A program made the position numbers and the translations under genes. From the NCBI GenBank assembly GCA_036244855.1, contig BQKZ01005309.1, positions 11,874 through 28,579 on the forward strand: DNA of 16,706 nucleotides, in the 5' to 3' direction. Shown here one piece after another: positions 7,889 through 16,706 of this stretch; position 1 is the stretch's first letter; each line of letters begins with the position of its first letter. This DNA comes from Temnopleurus reevesii (Eukaryota > Echinodermata > Echinoidea > Temnopleuroida > Temnopleuridae). Under the pieces are notes generated by a model. It saw only the letters and a list, made by a program, of their open reading frames with translations. It was not told the origin of the DNA and made no database searches.

Positions 7889-8029
7889 CTCTGCAGCTAT
7901 AGCCGTCTGCCATGAGACGATATCCTGTGCGGCATGAGCACTCGTACTGCCTGCCAGCTTGACGACACTCATGCTGGCACGGCGCCTGGTTGCATGTCAA
8001 AATGGCCGGAGGGGGTCTTGTATCGCCAT
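7889..8029 (-). CDS. fbln1: Fibulin exon: atypical (non-calcium) EGF, fibulin EGF1 equivalent
   Basis: A 141-nt exon (47 codons) in phase 1-1; acceptor TTACTTTTCAG, donor GTAAGT. It begins with a proline-rich linker (GDTRPPPAILTC) and then a compact EGF with CNQAPCQHECRQAG, YECSCRTGYRLMADGYSC. It lacks both the DIDEC start and the Asn/Asp of the calcium consensus, so it should not bind calcium in the usual way. The pattern PC-x-x-x-C...CSC-x-x-GY-x-L matches the first EGF of human fibulin-1, which is also preceded by a linker. This exon anchors the alignment with known fibulins. The donor lies directly against a palindromic transposon relic (7279-7883), whose duplicated TTAA forms intron bases +6 to +9. 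Confidence 0.92.
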
Positions 8030-8860
8030 CTGAAAAGTAAGAAGATGATGTTTACCAACAAGTAGTATTTTGGACTGCTTATGTGATTAATCAATAATCT
8101 GATACTTGGAATTATATGTGGAACATATTGTAATGCATATATCTGTACCCTGGTCAATTTTCCCTGAAGTGGTCTTTTCTTGATCATTTTTTTTCTAAAA
8201 AGAAAAGTGACTAAAAAGAAGAGTGACGATAGATTATGATAATTAAATAATGGAGTGCTGCAAGACTTCATATGTTGATCATTCATTGCAAAGATTTTAC
8301 CACAGCCAAATTTGTGGGTGATGTGTTCAAATTCAAATTCATATATGCTCTATTTAACAATGGGTACGAGATGGCAGTAAGCCAGCTCATACAGCCTGCC
8401 AAATCATAACAGACGCTAGTATACCTTATAATGATGTTCTGCATTCTTAGATATAGATCTTTATACCCCCTTACAAGTGAAACAGGATTAGAAAAAGGAT
8501 AAAATAATTTGTTTTGGTAAGAACATCTGTAAACGAAATATCCTATCAGCTAATCAGTTTGTCTGATTTTCTGATTTCAAGAAACGCAAGATCTTTCTTA
8601 CCTGGAGCTACCCTGAAACCAAAAGGAATGTAATGGGCGTTTGCTTTACAATGCGAATGCTAATTAAGAAGTTAGATCTATGGGGAGCCAAAGTGGATGA
8701 TAATCTGCTCTGGTATACAATGAACTCTGAGGGGCCATAATAGTAAATTTGTATAAAAAAATAACAATCTTTGCAAAATGCGTAAATGACCTCTTCGTCC
8801 ATAAATTTTACATTGTGAATAGCGGTTGCGTTGCAAAGCAAAAGCCTAGTAATATCTTAC
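8030..8860. other. Intron, nothing firm recognised
   Basis: An 831-base intron. An 11-base stretch at 8602-8612 is flanked by acceptor-like and donor-like bases but breaks the frame (see rejected). No repeats were recognised. Confidence 0.5.
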
Positions 8861-8989
8861 CAGCGACACACGTTATGTTGTCCTCCAAGAGGTGGTGACC
8901 AGGTTCACATTCACAAGTATAGCTGCCGACAAGATTCACACAGCGTTGTGAACACAATCTGTGGCTGGTTTGCAGAGCGCATTCATTTT
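8861..8989 (-). CDS. fbln1: Fibulin exon: calcium-type EGF preceding the atypical EGF
   Basis: A 129-nt exon (43 codons) in phase 1-1, with acceptor TTCTCTCTCAACAG and donor GTAAGA. Joined to the previous exon it reads SNDENECALQ, then a six-cysteine EGF domain with RCVNLVGSYTC and CECEPGHHLLEDN, ending ITCVA. The C-x-N-x4-Y-x-C motif is the consensus for Asp/Asn beta-hydroxylation and calcium-binding EGF. The N-terminal ENEC replaces the usual DIDEC but keeps acidic and amide ligands. A sequon (NIT) lies just before the sixth cysteine. Canonical fibulin-1 moves from the anaphylatoxin block to a non-calcium EGF, so this domain is extra relative to the vertebrate layout. Because the exon is symmetrical, its removal would keep the frame, and it may be a shuffled or optional exon. 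Confidence 0.9.
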
Positions 8990-9254
8990 CTGTTGAGAGA
9001 GAATAAGATCCATTTACAAAACTTAAAACATCATAATACATATAATTTGGATGTAGGGAGAGTACGATGAACCAGAAAGTATGTATTTAGTCCCAAATTG
9101 TTTCAATCTTTTCAAGTAAAGTTCTTTTTCAACTTTGATTTGCAAAAAAAATATGCAAATCTCCATCACTATCAATATGTTGTAAAAGACGTCAAATTTT
9201 ATGGAAAAAAGTTAAATTCTGTCCAATAATATGTTTTTATTGTGTGTCTATACC

Positions 9255-9325
9255 AATCTTTTTAGAATCATTGTCACTATAAAAGCTCAGAACAGTAGAC
9301 ATGGTCCATTGATATCCCACTGTGA
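9255..9325 (-). repeat. Possible R1 fragment, copy e
   Basis: CATTGTCACTATAAAAGCTC followed by AGAA and then GGTCCATTGATATCCCACTG resembles the R1 core at 9755-9815 (TTATCACTATAGAATCTCAG, GGTCCAGTGATCCTACTGTG). It is short and diverged. Confidence 0.45.
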
Positions 9326-9685
9326 TTCAAGTTTTTGCACTAGTTCTATAAAATATTACTGTTATGATTATGTATTCATTTGTCTACGCATGCTTATCAA
9401 TATTGCGGAATATGAGAAATCAATTTTTTTCTGCATAATAAATACATTGACCAAAATGATGATAATTTGGAGTGAACCTTTAAATCGTTTCATGATTTGC
9501 CAATTACTCCTTGACCTGGTTCAAACACATCCTCATTGTTTATGTCCTGCATTATCTACACTTTTTGTCATAAAATGGGGTTGTATCTATGTTTGATTAA
9601 ACTTATCACTCTAGTGTACTTTATAGGAGTCAGATCAAACACTCAACAAATAGGTACATGTACGTAAGATACATGGTCAGAATGT

Positions 9686-10545
9686 AATATCCCACTGCTG
9701 CCACCAAGTCATCCTATCCATTGAGGTGTACAGTGCAAGTCAAGATTCTTTGCTACCTGTTATCACTATAGAATCTCAGAATGATAAAAAAAGGGTCCAG
9801 TGATCCTACTGTGTTCCTGTTGTCCTCAGTTTAATAGTGATAACATGTAAACTGATTATTTTTTTCACTTGCACTGCACATGTTTGCAAGCACCCTCTCC
9901 TTGCTGCAATGTGGGAACTTTAAATTGCTTTTCACAAAACCCAAGATTGTCTTTAAAAGAAAAGTCGGTCCTAAAATAATGTTTGTTCAACAGGAGCAGA
10001 AAAATTAGATGAACAGAACAATTAATTGGGCAATAAGAAAGTTACAAATGTTTCAATAAAATGGCAATTAATGAAATCATAGGTGCACATGCAATTGACC
10101 ATTTATTACTTTCATGTTAATATTATAAAATGATAGTTTTCCCCAAAAATATGATTTTCTCAAAACTTTAACAATAGGATATCTTCACAGCATATAAATA
10201 TGTATACACCCTATGTGCATGCTTTCATTGAAACAACCTTTATATCTTTCTGTAGAAATAATGAATTTTGCACCATCAATATCAACAAAATGGCGTTTAC
10301 TAGTACACCCACAAAAACGTAATCAAATCAGTGACATATTCTTAAAATTTTCACTGATTTGCCCATTTTTCAGATAATTAAAAAATTCATAACTTTCTTA
10401 TTACTTGTCTGATTTTATTCAAGCTTGTTTTGTTCTGCTCAACAAATTTGTCTGTTAAGAAAAATTATTTTGCGGTACACTCTTCTTTTAAAATGCAGCA
10501 CCCGAACACCTCACCACACTCCCACCTTTCCTTTTGCCTCCGTTC
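9686..10545 (-). repeat. Dispersed repeat R1, copy b (with nested insertion)
   Basis: The longest copy, reading in reverse. It runs on the minus strand from GGAGGCAAAAGGAAAGGTGG (10540s) to GGTGGCAGCAGTGGGATATT (9686). It is split by the element 9953-10491. The internal palindrome (9728-9890) has arms with AGTGCAAGT and CTGTTATCACTATA around GGTCCAGTGATCC. It is colinear with the copy at 2790-3077. Confidence 0.8.
9953..10491. mobile_element. TTAA-flanked MITE nested in R1
   Basis: TTAA then AAGAAAAGTC at the left, and the inverse TTAA then AAGAAGAGTG at the right, begin imperfect arms of roughly 110 bases with matching AAAATAAT, AACAG, GAGCAGAA and ATAAGAAAGTTA landmarks. The 539-base element has no coding capacity. 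The uninterrupted R1 copy at 2790-3077 has ACATTATAAGGACAATC where this copy has GCATTTTAA | element | TTAAAGACAATC, fixing the insertion point. Confidence 0.85.
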
Positions 10546-11540
10546 ATAAATTAAGACGTACAGTGTAGATAAATACAATTTAGTGGTGGAGTAATGCTTG
10601 TAATATCATTCAAGTACAACTGAGAATCAAACAGCTTAACATTTTTAGAAGTCACATATTGTTATCAGTGATCAATGATAGAAATGTACCATTTCCCTCA
10701 AATGGTACTTATCTAGTAAAGTACAGACAAAGTGATTATTAAGTTGAAACATTTTACATCCTTTGATTTGTTTATGTAATACTTCCTATATGGGGAATTG
10801 GGCTAGTAATACATACACCTAAACAAGAACATTCAACTAGATTGAAACATTTAATGACATACAGTGTATGCATTATATTGAAATTGGGATGCACAGTGCT
10901 GCAATATCTCTTTCAGGCCCAAGAACTTAAAAGTTGTTGAAACCGTGATTTTGTATCAACCCTGGCAATGGGAGCCATGAAACAAACAATAATGTGGCAT
11001 TGATGTATAGTATCGAACAGACACTGAAAAAAAGTCATATTCTGCCTTGAATGAAACTCATACCCCACCATCTTATTTCATCCCAGAATGTTCAGAATAA
11101 GATAATATTATCCGTAACCTCCGCTTCGGTCGGTCTATAAATGAGTGACACTACGTATGTATTTGTGCGACATTATCGTTAGAAACAAGCAAAACTGTAA
11201 AAAATTATTTTATCTATCCATATCAATCATAGGTCGGCCCAAAGAATTTCTTATATTCTGTGATTTTTTTTCTACAATCCCAGTAATTGATGTGAGCCAT
11301 TTTTAAAATAATTGTTTCCAGGGAGTAATTTACCTGGTATTGCATTGCACTTTATTTTACATTTTAACAGGATTGCTATACAAAGTATGTTTTGTTTAGC
11401 AAGTTTTTCTCATAGAACTACAGCAAAGTATCAAAAATATTACCTCAATGTCTCAAACTGCTAACCAAATGTGAAAAGTAAAATGATTCCCTGATTTCAT
11501 ATTTCGTCTAAAATCACTGATCTTCACCATAAGTACTCAC
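10546..11540. other. Intron segment, nothing recognised
   Basis: AT-rich intron ahead of the 11541-11673 exon in genomic order. Small hairpins occur (for example ATGTACCATTT / AAATGGTAC near 10684-10710) but no element or exon signature. Confidence 0.45.
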
Positions 11541-11673
11541 CATCATTACTTGCCACAGCTCCATTGCAGCAGTATGCAAAGGAATTATCACAGGCTGTGC
11601 CCGTCCTCATCACATCGCATCCGATACCGTCGTGAAATGCATTGATTCCAAGCTCACAACAATCACAGCATTC
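11541..11673 (-). CDS. fbln1: Fibulin exon: end of anaphylatoxin module 2 and module 3
   Basis: A 133-nt exon that starts in phase 0 after the acceptor TTTCTTTTTCCAG and ends in phase 1 before the donor GTGAGT. It has no long ORF around it because the flanking introns close the frame. The translation begins ECCDCCELGINAFHDGIGC and ends NGAVASND. The CCDCC cluster matches the position of CCHCC in human fibulin-1, where modules 2 and 3 meet; then come C (GIGC), C (TGTAC) and a final CC (AYCCNG). This completes the three-module anaphylatoxin block. In human fibulin-1 an acidic linker follows. Here the block is followed after about six residues by an EGF exon, so the linker is shorter unless an exon was missed in the 2.55-kb intron. 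Confidence 0.9.
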
Positions 11674-11802
11674 CTGGAAAAAGAAAAAAATTCATCAAAA
11701 GAGTGTGGGCACATCGAAAATTTAAAATATATTTTAACAAAATCTCATTTACATGAGAACTTCATACAATCCCAATATGTTCATTATTTTGCAATTCATT
11801 TA

Positions 11803-11855
11803 TCTGGTGATAATAATAATTTATGCTCATATAGCGCATAATACAAGGGTCTCTA
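11803..11855 (+). repeat. Possible short interspersed repeat fragment
   Basis: GATAATAATAATTTATGCTC followed by ATATAGCGCATAATACAAGG and GTCTCTAT recalls a repeat common in invertebrate genomes ('TATATAGCGC..AATACA'). The match is from memory and the copy is short. Confidence 0.35.
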
Positions 11856-14768
11856 TATAATAAAATCATTTTTTTAATTTGCATTCACTCATGCTTAGGT
11901 CTGAAAACTAAACAAATTAATCCCTTTAAAACTATGTACAACATGAGTGGGTGTTCTTATGTTGCGAAATACACTGTAGTAAAAAAAATCATCATCATAC
12001 TGTTCAAAAGTTTTTGCAGCTGAAATTTCTTTGTAAGTATAAAAATAAAAATTGCGAGCTAATTAACTATTTTTAAAGCATGATCGCAAATTTCCTTGTT
12101 TGTCATAATAAATTGTTAAACAAGTGAAAAAACTCTCTGGCAATATTTCAGAAATGTTGGTATCAAAAGCTTTGTGGCAAATTTAAGAAAACTTCTTTCT
12201 AATACATACAGGGGTATTGTATTGCAAACTTAGAATTTTAAAAGAATATCAACATTTAATGTACGCTCCTGGGGGTTTCCAAATCTCACTGTAATATATC
12301 TATTTTTTAAAACAAACATGGGGTAGTACATATCATTCAACAATTACATTTACAGACTAATGGGGAATATAATTGCCATGAATGAACCTCCTGTGAGTAT
12401 CTCATTTCACACTAATCACACTCTGATGAAAGTTAGTGGCAAATCCAATCATCATATTTTCAGAACTGCTCAGGTTTAAGTAGAGTGCCTGAAATGATAT
12501 ATTGGTACTTATGTATTCTCCGTTTGCCTCTGAATTTCTCTGAATTCTACTCCATTTTTCAGATATCATAACCTGATTAGCCATCTATACAACCAATCTC
12601 AAGATTTCCAAACCCTGTTTCTACAGGTCCTTTAGACCAGTTTACTCATAGATGAAAATTCATGCATGTTTCTCGCAAATGACCATAGTAACGTGGTATT
12701 CCTTACAGCGATTAGTAACAATTGAACTACAATAGTTGGAATCCACTTTGCATATACTTGTTGATATGTCAGACAAGCCTCAGGTTTTCAACAACAAAAT
12801 TTATATACAAAGAGCATATAAAATTTGTATATATTAGTACACCCACTTATAACACTTGAGCAAGTCATGGGCAGAGTTGAGATAAGAAAAATCCTTGGCA
12901 GATAGGTTTGGTCCCACCGCTGCCACCAAACAGTAAAAGCTCAAAATACGTATTTGGGTTGGCAGTATGAGGAGCTTTCAATGAACTACATATAGAGAGA
13001 ATCTTACCATGGTTTAGTATAACAATATGTTGTTGGGTATAATTGGTAAATTGGTGAAATTGGTAAAAGCTGATTTTTCCTTTCCTTATCAATGATATCC
13101 CATGAATCTTTCCATATCTTTCCTGAAATAATGTATTCTCTGTTATGTTTGTGTTATTAGATCAACCAATTGAATATTATCAATTACAAGAAAACTATGA
13201 GCTCTCGGAATCTTTGGCAAATTATCCAATTATCACAGAGATCTTTTGGAGATAAACCCAATGCCAGGTTGGAGGCTACATCTACTGTTTCCTGCAATCA
13301 ATCAAACTAAATGGTTCATATTTCCTACAATCTCAAAATAATTATATCCTTGGTGTATGGCTTAACAAATTTTAGACAAACTTTAAAAGGGTAATAAATG
13401 TAACATGGGGGTCCTTTGGGAGCCCAAGTACCCTGGTTCAACAGGTCACGATCAGTGTCATATTGAAGTTAAAAAGGGGCTGAAATTTCTCTTTGATTCC
13501 ACAAAATTCATTTCGTTTTGTTTCTCACCGGCCATCCCCAACTCCATTATTATGGAAAACCTAAAAGCTTGTTTGAATATTGCCGAACATAGGACCATAA
13601 AATGCATTATATTGAATTCAATTGTTAACTCCCTATAAATAGGAATTAAATAATACGATCAAGTACATTTTTTACCCAAATGATCAGAAATTGTTTAATT
13701 ATGTTTCTCATTCCTGAGAAAAGTAAATAAATATCCTAGAAAATGTTTATCAAAGATAAGTTTCAAGCCCTTGGAGAATATAACCAATTCTTGGAGGTAG
13801 AAAATCTGCTCTAGGTTTCATATATAAAACAAAGAGTTCTTGATCTATTCTTCATTTTTTATTAATTTTTTCTCAATAACATTATGAAAACCTGAGTCAT
13901 GAGTCATAACAAAACAAGAATATAATCAGTGGCTGGGGAGTCATAAACTTGTAGGTTAGTCCTCATCAAAACTTGTTTTCAACCCCCTTTCTCAGTTTCG
14001 AAAATGAAACTTGTCACTGGGTTACACAAAGAAATGTAATGATTTTTTTGTGGCAGCTACCGTCCTTACAGTCATTGCATGTTGTAAACTTTACCTGTAA
14101 ACCATTCCCGTTGGGATCTAATTGGGGGAAGTGGGTAGCCTCTTATATTTCTTTTTTTTAAAACAATTTTAGCTGTAAGTAGGCCCATAATGATGGCGGG
14201 GGGGGGGGGTTGGATGCACTCTCCATGCTCATTAACTTCAGCCCTCAAAGCGTTTGCTTTATAGCAGAAAGTAAAAAAAGTCCACTTCAAAATATGAAGA
14301 ACTTTTATTCTTGCCCTTTTCTCTCTTTTTGGTTTTGTCTAGGGTGTATATGTTTGTAAATATGCTTTTATTCATTATTCTGAGATGAACAATACTTTTT
14401 GTTACTTTTCAGCTTCCTGGTGACCCAAAAAGGGTCTCAATTGTAAAATTTTGCTCCCCTCATCTTTGAAACCTCCACCGAAAATCCTAATAAGGGGGAT
14501 GCATGAGTGTACTGGGATATGGTGTGAAAGGTTTGCAAAAGTTCTTACTAACTAAACCCTATGCATCAACTCTTGTAATCTTTAAAACTGTATACAGTAT
14601 ACATGTAGTTCGTGAGATCAAACAATACAATAAATACATTGAGGGATTTCAAGAGTAACCCCACCTCACCCCCCTTCATCAAATCACATAAATGCTTTCT
14701 ACAAAGCAAGGAGTTTTGCTGGATCACATCACAATACAGCGTTCAGATCTCCATGGTAACAAGCTTAC
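11856..14768. other. Long intron, mostly unclassified
   Basis: The intron between the two anaphylatoxin exons. Seen: a weak R1-like piece at 12908-12930 (GGTCCCACCGCTGCCACC), short tandem AATTGGTAAATTGGTGAAAT near 13040, a G-run at about 14199-14210, and otherwise AT-rich DNA without domain signatures on either strand. Confidence 0.45.
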
Positions 14769-15019
14769 CGTGCCTGAAGTGTAACACGTGTTGTTGGTCA
14801 GGCTCTGACAACTACCCACGTTCATTCGGTGATTGGTCGCCGTGTCGCACAACACCTGCCACAGGCGGTCAGAGCAGCAGGATTTCATGACTACCATGCA
14901 AACCTCCTGGTCCTCCGCCTGAATGTCAGGGATAGTCTCGAGGTCCATGCATGTGCGTCCCAAACGGGCGAATGATTTCCCCCTTTCACAGCAGTCAATC
15001 ATCACATCTATGAGAGATG
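14769..15019 (-). CDS. fbln1: Fibulin exon: anaphylatoxin-like modules 1 and 2 (start)
   Basis: A 251-nt internal exon. The acceptor is TTCTATTTCTCAG and the donor is GTAAGC after an ACG codon. It starts with the last two bases of a split codon (phase 1) and ends in phase 0. The translation starts SLIDVMIDCCERGKSFAR; its first module has the CC...C...C...CC pattern (CC at DCCERG, C at GRTCM, C at EVCMV, CC at KSCC). The second module begins with WQVLCDTATN and continues through GSCQSL to CYTSGT. This is the anaphylatoxin/fibulin fold, a small disulphide-rich helical module near the fibulin N-terminus. One N-glycosylation sequon is visible (NNT in LTNNTC). The next coding piece, ECCDCC, completes module 2. 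The exon ahead of it, with the signal peptide, was not found in the remaining 1.7 kb, so intron 1 is longer than that or lies partly outside the window. Confidence 0.9.
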
Positions 15020-16706
15020 CTGAGAAATAGAAAAGAAATTAGATGGGAAAAATTAGAGAAAACGAACGATAATCTAAATATTGAATGATGAAAAAAATTA
15101 TAGGATTTATAAGTAATTACGTCAATTAAAAATAACATCACTCCCACTCAGACATACGAGTGTTCCAATATTCTCTAATAAACTAATTGCCCATACGGTA
15201 GAAATTTTGCTCTAATTTCTGTGATTGCCGCAACAAAATACAAAAAATGGAGAACTGAAATAAGCTTTGCTCTCATTTCCCACCCCCCCCCCCTTTTTTT
15301 TTGCACATCACCTACATGTAAGTTTCTCAACAAAACTCAAACATCATCATCTATATAAAGCACAAATTGCTAATTCTAATTTCACAACAATGCACTGAGA
15401 CCATACAATTCAGATCATGAGTGAATCTCTACATATTATTTTGTTGCTAGAATAATTTTGTAAAATTATTATAATACCCCCAAGCCAGATTGTGAAAAAT
15501 GTTAACAATTATTAATAAAATGTATCGTCATTCACTTTGACTCCACTTTCTTCGAACCATTTGATAGACCCTCTCATAATTTTTGCAAAATACCATTCTC
15601 TGAACTTGGCCCTGAAGTTCACCCTCCCACACAATGATTAGGCAAATGTTTCCTCTCATATGTTAATTCATACAAAACAGACCTCCCCAAACGACAGTTA
15701 TGAAAATATGCGTCTCCATATTCACTTCCTTTGGTGTGGAAAATTGGGCTAAACACTTTTACAGACCAATTCCATAACCACAGCAGATCATGTTACTCAT
15801 TGATATTTTTCTTACCCTTATTTGGGGGTACGTCTCAATTTGGGAAGTTTCGGGATGGGGACGGGTGGAATTTACATTGATTGACGTAAAATTGTGGAAA
15901 AGAAAACGGTTATGCCAAATTATACTGGGAAATATATTGTTCATTCTGTTTAAAATCTGTAAGTTAAACTAAAAAATATTTCCCCATTTGATGATCACTT
16001 TCAGAATATTTTTCCCATAAATCTGCAAGTTTATTGATAAGTACAAATGCTTCAGTCCAGTAACAGATTTTCAATTTACGCAAGAAAATCAAATTTTTGA
16101 TTAAATTTAATTGATTAAATTTTTTACATGTACGTTTCATCCATGCATGAATCTATATATTCATCAAACATTGTATATATCGAAGAACAAATCAAGTTTT
16201 ATGATTAATCATAAATATTTCTTCACAATACTGAGGTGAGCTCTATTCATTAATATGAAATTGGTGACCTGTGAATAGTGTTTCATGTGTTTCAGCTGTC
16301 CATTTAAGGGTGGATTCAGGGGGGTGGGGTCCTATTGATCTTACCCCCCCCCCTCCCCTGGAGACTTTTGATCTCTTTTACTGTAGCTTGTGCCCATTTT
16401 GATCAATCTTGAATCCATGCTGAATTAAACGCCTACACCAGATGAAGAAAAGCTATAAAAAAATTTTTTAAATAGCCCTATTAACTAAATTAAATATACA
16501 TTTACAAATATTCATCTTTAATAGCTGCATTCAACATTTTGTATTTTGGGCTCATAGTTAAGCATTATTGTTGTTTTCAATAAAATCAATGAATACTAAA
16601 AACATCTCAACCGAATTTACACTTTGTTCTGAGATTGCATGTCTATGGAAAATACAGATAATAATCTCACAACCCAAATAGAACATCATTTGATTTTGTT
16701 ATTCCT
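15020..16706. other. Upstream intron, no signal-peptide exon found
   Basis: The 1.69 kb upstream of the first exon seen. I looked for a minus-strand ATG with a hydrophobic stretch and a phase-1 GT donor and saw no convincing case. C- and T-runs lie at 15282-15302 and a C-run at about 16343-16358. A small palindrome, TTTGATTAAATTTAATTGAT, lies near 16096. Confidence 0.5.

Larger units (their letters stand above)
338..15019 (-). other. fbln1: Fibulin-1/2-like gene, internal part (11 exons)
   Basis: This is the span of one minus-strand gene for a secreted extracellular-matrix glycoprotein. Fibulins bind basement-membrane and elastic-fibre proteins, and their EGF arrays are stiffened by calcium. 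In sequence: exons 1-2 seen here encode three anaphylatoxin-like modules with repeated CC pairs, followed by nine single-domain EGF exons. Exons are 14769-15019, 11541-11673, 8861-8989, 7889-8029, 5798-5941, 4813-4950, 3868-4008, 2648-2782, 1910-2044, 1175-1300 and 338-472, totalling 1608 nt with no internal stop. The three anaphylatoxin modules followed by an EGF array are diagnostic of fibulin-1 and fibulin-2; fibulins 3-8 lack the anaphylatoxin block. Both gene ends are missing: no signal-peptide exon was recognised above 15019, and the C-terminal fibulin module must lie below 338. Fibulin-1 is preferred over fibulin-2 because the anaphylatoxin spacing and the 7889-8029 EGF resemble fibulin-1, but the two cannot be separated firmly in an invertebrate. 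Confidence 0.9.

Noticed and set aside
7969..8286. Minus-strand ORF of 105 residues overlapping exon 7889-8029.
   Set aside because: It reads the exon in a different frame from the one with the EGF cysteines (CNQAPCQHEC) and continues into intron.
8602..8612. An 11-base micro-exon on the minus strand (GGTAGCTCCAG) between TTTGGTTTCAG and GTAAGA.
   Set aside because: Both splice signals look good, but 11 bases would shift the frame between two exons that already join perfectly in phase 1 (8861-8989 to 7889-8029).
9231..9596. Plus-strand ORF of 121 residues.
   Set aside because: No domain, signal peptide or splice logic; composition is that of AT-rich intron, and it overlaps a repeat fragment.
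12865..13092. A possible extra exon with donor-like ACCATGGTAAGA at about 13011 on the minus strand.
   Set aside because: No cysteine pattern, and the flanking anaphylatoxin exons already join in phase 0 with the expected CC spacing.
338..15019. Identification as hemicentin, fibrillin or another EGF-array protein.
   Set aside because: Those families lack the three anaphylatoxin modules directly ahead of the EGF array; the CCDCC junction is specific to fibulin-1/2 among proteins I know.

Overview
This window is eukaryotic genomic DNA: AT-rich, intron-rich and full of short palindromic transposon relics. It appears to be from a marine invertebrate deuterostome. An echinoderm is my best guess, because of the fibulin exon layout and repeats that resemble echinoderm ones, but the sequence alone does not prove it. 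I see no prokaryotic genes, rRNA, tRNA or CRISPR array.

Almost all coding content is one minus-strand gene for a secreted extracellular-matrix protein of the fibulin-1/2 type. I resolved eleven internal exons, read from high to low coordinates: 15019-14769 and 11673-11541 (three anaphylatoxin-like modules), then 8989-8861, 8029-7889, 5941-5798, 4950-4813, 4008-3868, 2782-2648, 2044-1910, 1300-1175 and 472-338 (one EGF-like domain each). All have AG acceptors and GT donors. Each EGF exon is a multiple of three bases and sits between phase-1 introns, and the two anaphylatoxin exons are joined by a phase-0 intron. The pieces join into one open frame of about 535 codons. The signal-peptide exon lies upstream (above 15019, not identified). 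The remaining 3' exons, including the fibulin C-terminal module, lie below position 338, outside the window. Eight of the nine EGF modules look calcium-binding. The eighth-from-last module (7889-8029) is the non-calcium EGF that opens the array in known fibulin-1, but here a further calcium-type EGF exon (8861-8989) precedes it.

The introns hold most of the unusual material. (1) Two introns carry tandem decayed copies of the neighbouring exon edge: the 5' edge of the 1175-1300 exon repeated at 1415-1760, and fragments of the 3868-4008 exon repeated at 3362-3850. (2) A dispersed repeat ('R1') occurs at 2790-3077, 3118-3269, 5118-5234 and, inverted, at 9686-10545. One copy abuts a splice acceptor. 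(3) A TTAA-flanked palindromic element (9953-10491) is nested in the large R1 copy, and the copy at 2790 preserves the matching empty site. (4) A second TTAA-flanked palindromic element (7279-7883) ends exactly at intron position +6 of a splice donor. (5) Smaller palindromes lie at 861-1024, 6095-6248, 6533-6670 and 6733-6766. The plus strand has no gene I can support.
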